A stretch of DNA of 42,506 nt, from positions 1-42,506 of the forward strand of contig DUOV01000053.1 of assembly GCA_012838615.1 (NCBI GenBank), read 5' to 3'. Numbering within the stretch: the stretch's first letter is position 1; every line of letters begins with the position of its first letter. Positions 38,396 through 42,506 of the stretch are shown here, piece by piece. Below the pieces are notes generated by a model. That model did no database searches, was not told where the DNA came from, and was given only the letters and a program-made list of their open reading frames with translations. This stretch comes from Clostridia bacterium. Its GTDB lineage: Bacteria; Bacillota; DUOV01; Zhaonellaceae. The position numbers and the translations under genes are program-made.

Positions 38396-41007
38396 TATTT
38401 TACCTTAACTTTTATTTCGTTAGAGGGAGTACTTAGATTAGTATTAGTATTAATAGCAAAAACTCTGTAATAATAAGTTTCTCCTTCTTCAACTTGTTGG
38501 TCTAGATAAGTCTGATTTGTGGTTATTGTTATGCTGTAACGTTTAGGATTATTCTCAGTCCATCTTTCTACACTAAAATTTAGATCACCACTACTATTGT
38601 CTGCTTTCCAGTATAAACGAACTCCATGCCCTTCCTGCTCGCCATATAGGTAAGGAGCTTCCGGAGCCTGTTGAGAAGAGTTGGGCTGAGAGGGACTGTT
38701 ATTTGGTGTTTGTGGAACTCCGTTACCGTTTCCTTGACCTGGGACATTTTGCCAATGATTGTCGTCAATATTGGATGCTGGAAGCTCAATGTTTCCGTCC
38801 TGATGAAATTCACACACTATAGTTGGTAGTTCCAAATCTGCATCTTCAGGTTTTACTGTGCCAGTATAAGGAATAGGTCTCTGCATAAAAATACCTGATA
38901 CAATATTAAAGCAGAAAGGACTAGGTATTTGTCCAGAGTCAGCGCAAACTTCAGCTTCTATCCAAATATCAGAAGTAGTTTTTGGTAGATTTTGTTTAGC
39001 AAAAACTTCCCTTATAATATACATACTTGGTGTTAATTCACTTGGAAGTAAACCAGATTTTTTATCTATTTGAGCATAGGTTATTCCCTCAGGTACTTCA
39101 AATTGTTTTACTGGTTCATCTTTTAAAGCTTCTTCCATAACTTGTTTCCAAATCAAAGCAGGATACCTTCCCCCATAAACTTGAGGCAAATAATGTTTAG
39201 CGTCCGTTTTGTCAAAACCCATCCATACTACACCTACCAGTTCAGGAGTGTATCCTGCAAACCAAGCATCCTGGTTTCCTCTTTTTCCCCTAAATTCTGG
39301 TTTATCGGGTAGCTGGGTTGTACCGGTCTTACCTGCTACAGGCCGGTTCATCTGAGCTCTAGTTGCTGTACCGCTTTTTACTACTGTTTGAAGCATATCT
39401 GTCATGAGGTATGCGGACTGTTCGGTAAGAACTTCTGTTTTTTGAGGCTTTGCTTCATATAAAAGATTGCCGTTATGATCTTCAATTTTTATAATTGCAT
39501 GAGGTTCAACACGCAACCCTTTATTAGCAAGTACTCCATATGCTGATGCTAAGTCTAGTGGTGAAACACCGTAAGTGAGCCCGCCAAGAGCTAAGCTTAG
39601 GTTTTTATCACCTTCTACAAGGGGTAGGCCCATTTTTTTAGCATACTCAAAACCAGTATTAACACCAATTGTGTTAAGCATTTTTACAGCTGGAATATTG
39701 ACTGAATCTTTAACTGCTTCTCTTAAATTAATTAAGCCTCTATACCGACCGTCATAGTTAGTAGGTTTATAGTTCCCGAAGCTTACAGGTACATCATCAA
39801 CAACGGTTGCCGGACTATATCCTTTTTCTAGTGCTGGGGCATAAACAGATATAGGCTTGATAGTGGATCCTGGAGAACGTTTCATTTGTGTTGCTCTGTT
39901 TAAACCTCGTTGAGTAGTATAGTCACGTCCTCCTATAAGGCCAACAATTTCACCAGTATGGGGATTTAAGACTACCATTGAGCTTTGAATAAGTTCGCCA
40001 TTCATATCTTCAGGGAAATTCTTGCTGTCACTATATACTTCTTCAATTTTTGTTTGAACAGTAGTATTCATAGTGGTATATATCTTATATCCACCATTAT
40101 ATACTTTGGAGGCTGGAATATCGTTTGCTTCCAAGATATTTTCTGCCTCTTCAATAACATGATCTATGAAGTATGCATATTTAGTTTTGATAACCTGCTG
40201 TGGTTTTTCACTTAATTTAAATTCCTCAGCATTAGCTTTGTCGGCTTCGGTTTGAGTAATATAACCATGCTCCACCATATTAGCCAGCACTCTTGCACGT
40301 CTTCCCTTAGCAGCCTCAGGATGTTTAAAGGGATCGTAAGCTGCAGGACGTTGGGTCAAACCCGCTATTAAGGCACATTCAGCCAGAGTTAATTCTTCAA
40401 CATCCTTATCAAAGAATGTCTTTGCAGCTGCTTGAACACCATACGCTCCTCGCCCGAAAGGGATTTGATTTAGATAAAATTCTAAAATTTCTTCTTTTGT
40501 ATAAGTCCTTTCAAGTTGAAGAGCTAAGAATGCTTCTTGTATCTTACGTTCTAATTTTTTTTGAGAACGAGCTTCTTGGTCAATAAAAGCATTTTTAGCC
40601 AATTGAATCGTTATTGTGCTCCCGCCTTGAGCACCCCATCCGTCTTTTATATTAGCATATACAGCCCTCAAAATTGCTTTATAATCAATACCGTGATGTT
40701 TTTTAAAATTTGGATCTTCTGTGGCTATAAAAGCATTTATTAGATGTTGTGGTACTTGGTCAATATCTACAGGAATTCTATTTTCCACTCCATGCCGTTC
40801 CCCTATTAAATTTCCTTCGTTATCATAAAAGGTGGTTGTCATGTCACCGGTTATATCTCCAGGCTGCCAGCTAGGCATAGCCTTAAGTGCACCTATAACA
40901 AATCCAGCTCCAATTCCGGCTCCAACAATAAATAAGAACAGCAGAATAACAATGACAAGCCTCCATACATTAACTTTACGAATAGCCTTTTTCCTTTTCT
41001 TAGGCAT
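38395..41007 (-). CDS. Class A penicillin-binding protein (PBP1A family) with C-terminal fibronectin-III-like domain
   Basis: Glycosyltransferase motifs ATEDPNFKKHHGID, GGSTITIQLAKN; transpeptidase SPGSTIKP, KTGTT; FN3-like C-terminus. Start at ATG 41007 with gaggggg SD. Confidence 0.93.
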   Translation of the reverse strand: MPKKRKKAIRKVNVWRLVIVILLFLFIVGAGIGAGFVIGALKAMPSWQPGDITGDMTTTFYDNEGNLIGERHGVENRIPVDIDQVPQHLINAFIATEDPNFKKHHGIDYKAILRAVYANIKDGWGAQGGSTITIQLAKNAFIDQEARSQKKLERKIQEAFLALQLERTYTKEEILEFYLNQIPFGRGAYGVQAAAKTFFDKDVEELTLAECALIAGLTQRPAAYDPFKHPEAAKGRRARVLANMVEHGYITQTEADKANAEEFKLSEKPQQVIKTKYAYFIDHVIEEAENILEANDIPASKVYNGGYKIYTTMNTTVQTKIEEVYSDSKNFPEDMNGELIQSSMVVLNPHTGEIVGLIGGRDYTTQRGLNRATQMKRSPGSTIKPISVYAPALEKGYSPATVVDDVPVSFGNYKPTNYDGRYRGLINLREAVKDSVNIPAVKMLNTIGVNTGFEYAKKMGLPLVEGDKNLSLALGGLTYGVSPLDLASAYGVLANKGLRVEPHAIIKIEDHNGNLLYEAKPQKTEVLTEQSAYLMTDMLQTVVKSGTATRAQMNRPVAGKTGTTQLPDKPEFRGKRGNQDAWFAGYTPELVGVVWMGFDKTDAKHYLPQVYGGRYPALIWKQVMEEALKDEPVKQFEVPEGITYAQIDKKSGLLPSELTPSMYIIREVFAKQNLPKTTSDIWIEAEVCADSGQIPSPFCFNIVSGIFMQRPIPYTGTVKPEDADLELPTIVCEFHQDGNIELPASNIDDNHWQNVPGQGNGNGVPQTPNNSPSQPNSSQQAPEAPYLYGEQEGHGVRLYWKADNSSGDLNFSVERWTENNPKRYSITITTNQTYLDQQVEEGETYYYRVFAINTNTNLSTPSNEIKVKVK

Positions 41008-41427
41008 TTTCGCAAGCCCCCTCTCTTGCGTAAGTCTACATAATAAAAATATTAGCAGGTACAAGGCATCAATTTATTATAGCATAACCTGAACTATAGT
41101 AATACAAGCAAAACTTGTTTCAATAACTTGATATTATTAGACGTGGAGTAGTGAAAATAGTTCCAGAAGACGAACTAGAAAATAAAACCCAAAAATCTAT
41201 TAAGTAAAAATGCTGCTTTGGAAGGTTCAATTTTGATATAAACATAAAATCAGTAAAATATTAGACAATTGCATAGGAACTTGAAGAAATTTTGATAAAA
41301 AGGAATCAACTACAGAGAGTACTGTTGCACAGGTAGGCAAACAAAGTTGGAAAAAACAATATTATTGATATAAGGTGTCAGCATTTAAAGGAGCTATTTT
41401 TACATAAATAAAAAATTGCGTCTTAGC

Positions 41428-41454
41428 ACATTACCTAATTGAATACATATACTA
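41428..41454 (+). promoter_or_regulatory. Putative mother-cell sigma (E/K) promoter upstream of yunB
   Basis: AC-N16-CATATACTA, pattern AC-N16-CATAnnnTA. Confidence 0.5.
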
Positions 41455-41493
41455 ATGTATATTTTATTTCAGCGTGCGACAAGAAGGTGGGTA

Positions 41494-42177
41494 ATGTTGC
41501 GTAGACGCTTTTATTGGCGCTTGAAACTTCAACGAAAGTTATCATTTCCTTTAATTGCCTTTTTATTACTGATTGTTTCATTTTTGTTTTTACTAGAAGC
41601 TAGTTTATCAGATACAATTTATGCTTTTGCCGAAGCACAGGCAAGATGGACAGCCATAGAAGTAATAAATAAGGCAATAACCGAAAAAGTTGTACCCAAC
41701 ATTTCTTATACTGACCTTATAAAACCTGAACGAAATGCTCAAGATGAAATTGTTTTTATGCAGGTCAATATGATAAAGGTGAATAAGATCACTTCTGAAT
41801 CTATATTAGCTATTCAAGAATCTTTGCAACAGTTAGAAAAAGTAAAATTTAAAATTCCAATTGGCCAAATTTTTGGTTCTAAATTATTTGCTAACTCTGG
41901 ACCAAGATTTAATCTTTCATTACTACCTGTTGGTACTGTTGAAGCAAAAATTTATGATGATTTTGAACAAGCAGGTATTAATCAAACAAGACACAGGGTG
42001 TATTTAGTTGTTAAAAGTACAGTTAAAGTGATTATCCCTTTAGTAAGTGACTACATTTCAATTGAGACAAAAGTTCCTTTAGCAGATGCTATTATTGTTG
42101 GAAGGGTTCCTGATACATATCTAAATATTGGAGGCCTGTTGTTGGAAGGAATAAAGCAGCAAGGTTTTGAGCAATAA
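41494..42177 (+). CDS. yunB: Sporulation protein YunB
   Basis: N-terminal TM, AEAQARWTAIEVINKAITEKV, GPRFNLSLLPVGTVEAKIYDDFEQAGINQTRHRVYL; SD aaggtggg before ATG 41494. Confidence 0.9.
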   Translation: MLRRRFYWRLKLQRKLSFPLIAFLLLIVSFLFLLEASLSDTIYAFAEAQARWTAIEVINKAITEKVVPNISYTDLIKPERNAQDEIVFMQVNMIKVNKITSESILAIQESLQQLEKVKFKIPIGQIFGSKLFANSGPRFNLSLLPVGTVEAKIYDDFEQAGINQTRHRVYLVVKSTVKVIIPLVSDYISIETKVPLADAIIVGRVPDTYLNIGGLLLEGIKQQGFEQ

Positions 42178-42197
42178 TAGTAAGGACTTGGCAGGAG

Positions 42198-42225
42198 ATA
42201 TATTGTGCTAGGACAATATATTTTT
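42198..42225 (+). terminator. Rho-independent terminator after yunB
   Basis: atatattgt-gctagg-acaatatat + T-run. Confidence 0.75.
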
Positions 42226-42275
42226 AAGCCGAAATATAATAATATTACATTAATTATAAGTTTATAAATAACCAA

Positions 42276-42304
42276 TTGACAAAGATATATAAAGCTGGTA
42301 ATAT
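42276..42304 (+). promoter_or_regulatory. Strong sigma-A promoter P1, probable rrn operon
   Basis: TTGACA-N17-TAATAT. Confidence 0.7.
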
Positions 42305-42409
42305 AATAACTCCCGGTAGGAAAAAGCCGAGGAAAGTCAACTAAAACATAGGCGAAGACTCAAGCCTAAAAACTTCAGGCATCATAAAAAGCCTGGTAGA
42401 AAAAAGCAG

Positions 42410-42438
42410 TTGACATGTCAAAGCGGATATGGTAAGAT
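42410..42438 (+). promoter_or_regulatory. Strong sigma-A promoter P2, probable rrn operon
   Basis: TTGACA-N17-TAAGAT; followed by cgcctgaagcg hairpin and boxA-like gtcattgagaactgaac leader. Confidence 0.7.
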
Positions 42439-42506
42439 AACACTTGTCGCCTGAAGCGACGTGGTCATTGAGAACTGAACAGTGTAAAGAACATGCCCGA
42501 TTCTAG

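Noticed and set aside
41150-41440. Possible decayed gene between PBP and yunB (frame beginning MKIVPEDELENKTQKSIK*)
   Set aside because: Stop-codon density in the frame is about that expected for AT-rich noncoding DNA; no recognisable domain.

Overview
This 42.5 kb AT-rich window looks like core chromosome of an endospore-forming, Peptococcaceae/Clostridia-like Firmicute. That assignment is inferred from gene content and order. Almost all genes are on the + strand. The order is: ylxY-like deacetylase, DD-carboxypeptidase, mlpA (M16), dut, ymxH, [lysine riboswitch] dapB, dpaA/dpaB, asd, dapG, dapA, rnj, tepA, ylzJ-like, Na/Pi cotransporter-like, ftsK/spoIIIE, mnmH, rodZ-like, rimO, pgsA, small membrane protein, FtsH-like protease, membrane metallophosphoesterase, [yqzL-like small ORF + T-box] pheS, pheT, zapA, polX, 3-methyladenine glycosylase, NIF3-like, U32 peptidase, mutS2, a convergent PBP1A on the - strand, yunB, and a probable rrn promoter/leader truncated by the window end. 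I found no CRISPR array, prophage, transposase or obvious defence island, and I do not see a dramatic unknown system. The observations most worth a second look are: (i) several sigma-H-like promoters (RnAGGAwWW-N11/12-RnnGAAT) upstream of division, partition and sporulation genes; (ii) sigma-K/E-like promoters before dpaAB and yunB, the former able to bypass the lysine riboswitch; (iii) an unlisted 33-codon YqzL-like ORF inside the pheST leader; (iv) a compact FtsH-like protease overlapping a single-TM partner gene; (v) a metallophosphoesterase whose only good Shine-Dalgarno points to a non-canonical start codon; (vi) an attenuator-like leader before rnj; (vii) a GC-richer inverted-repeat element at the left edge.
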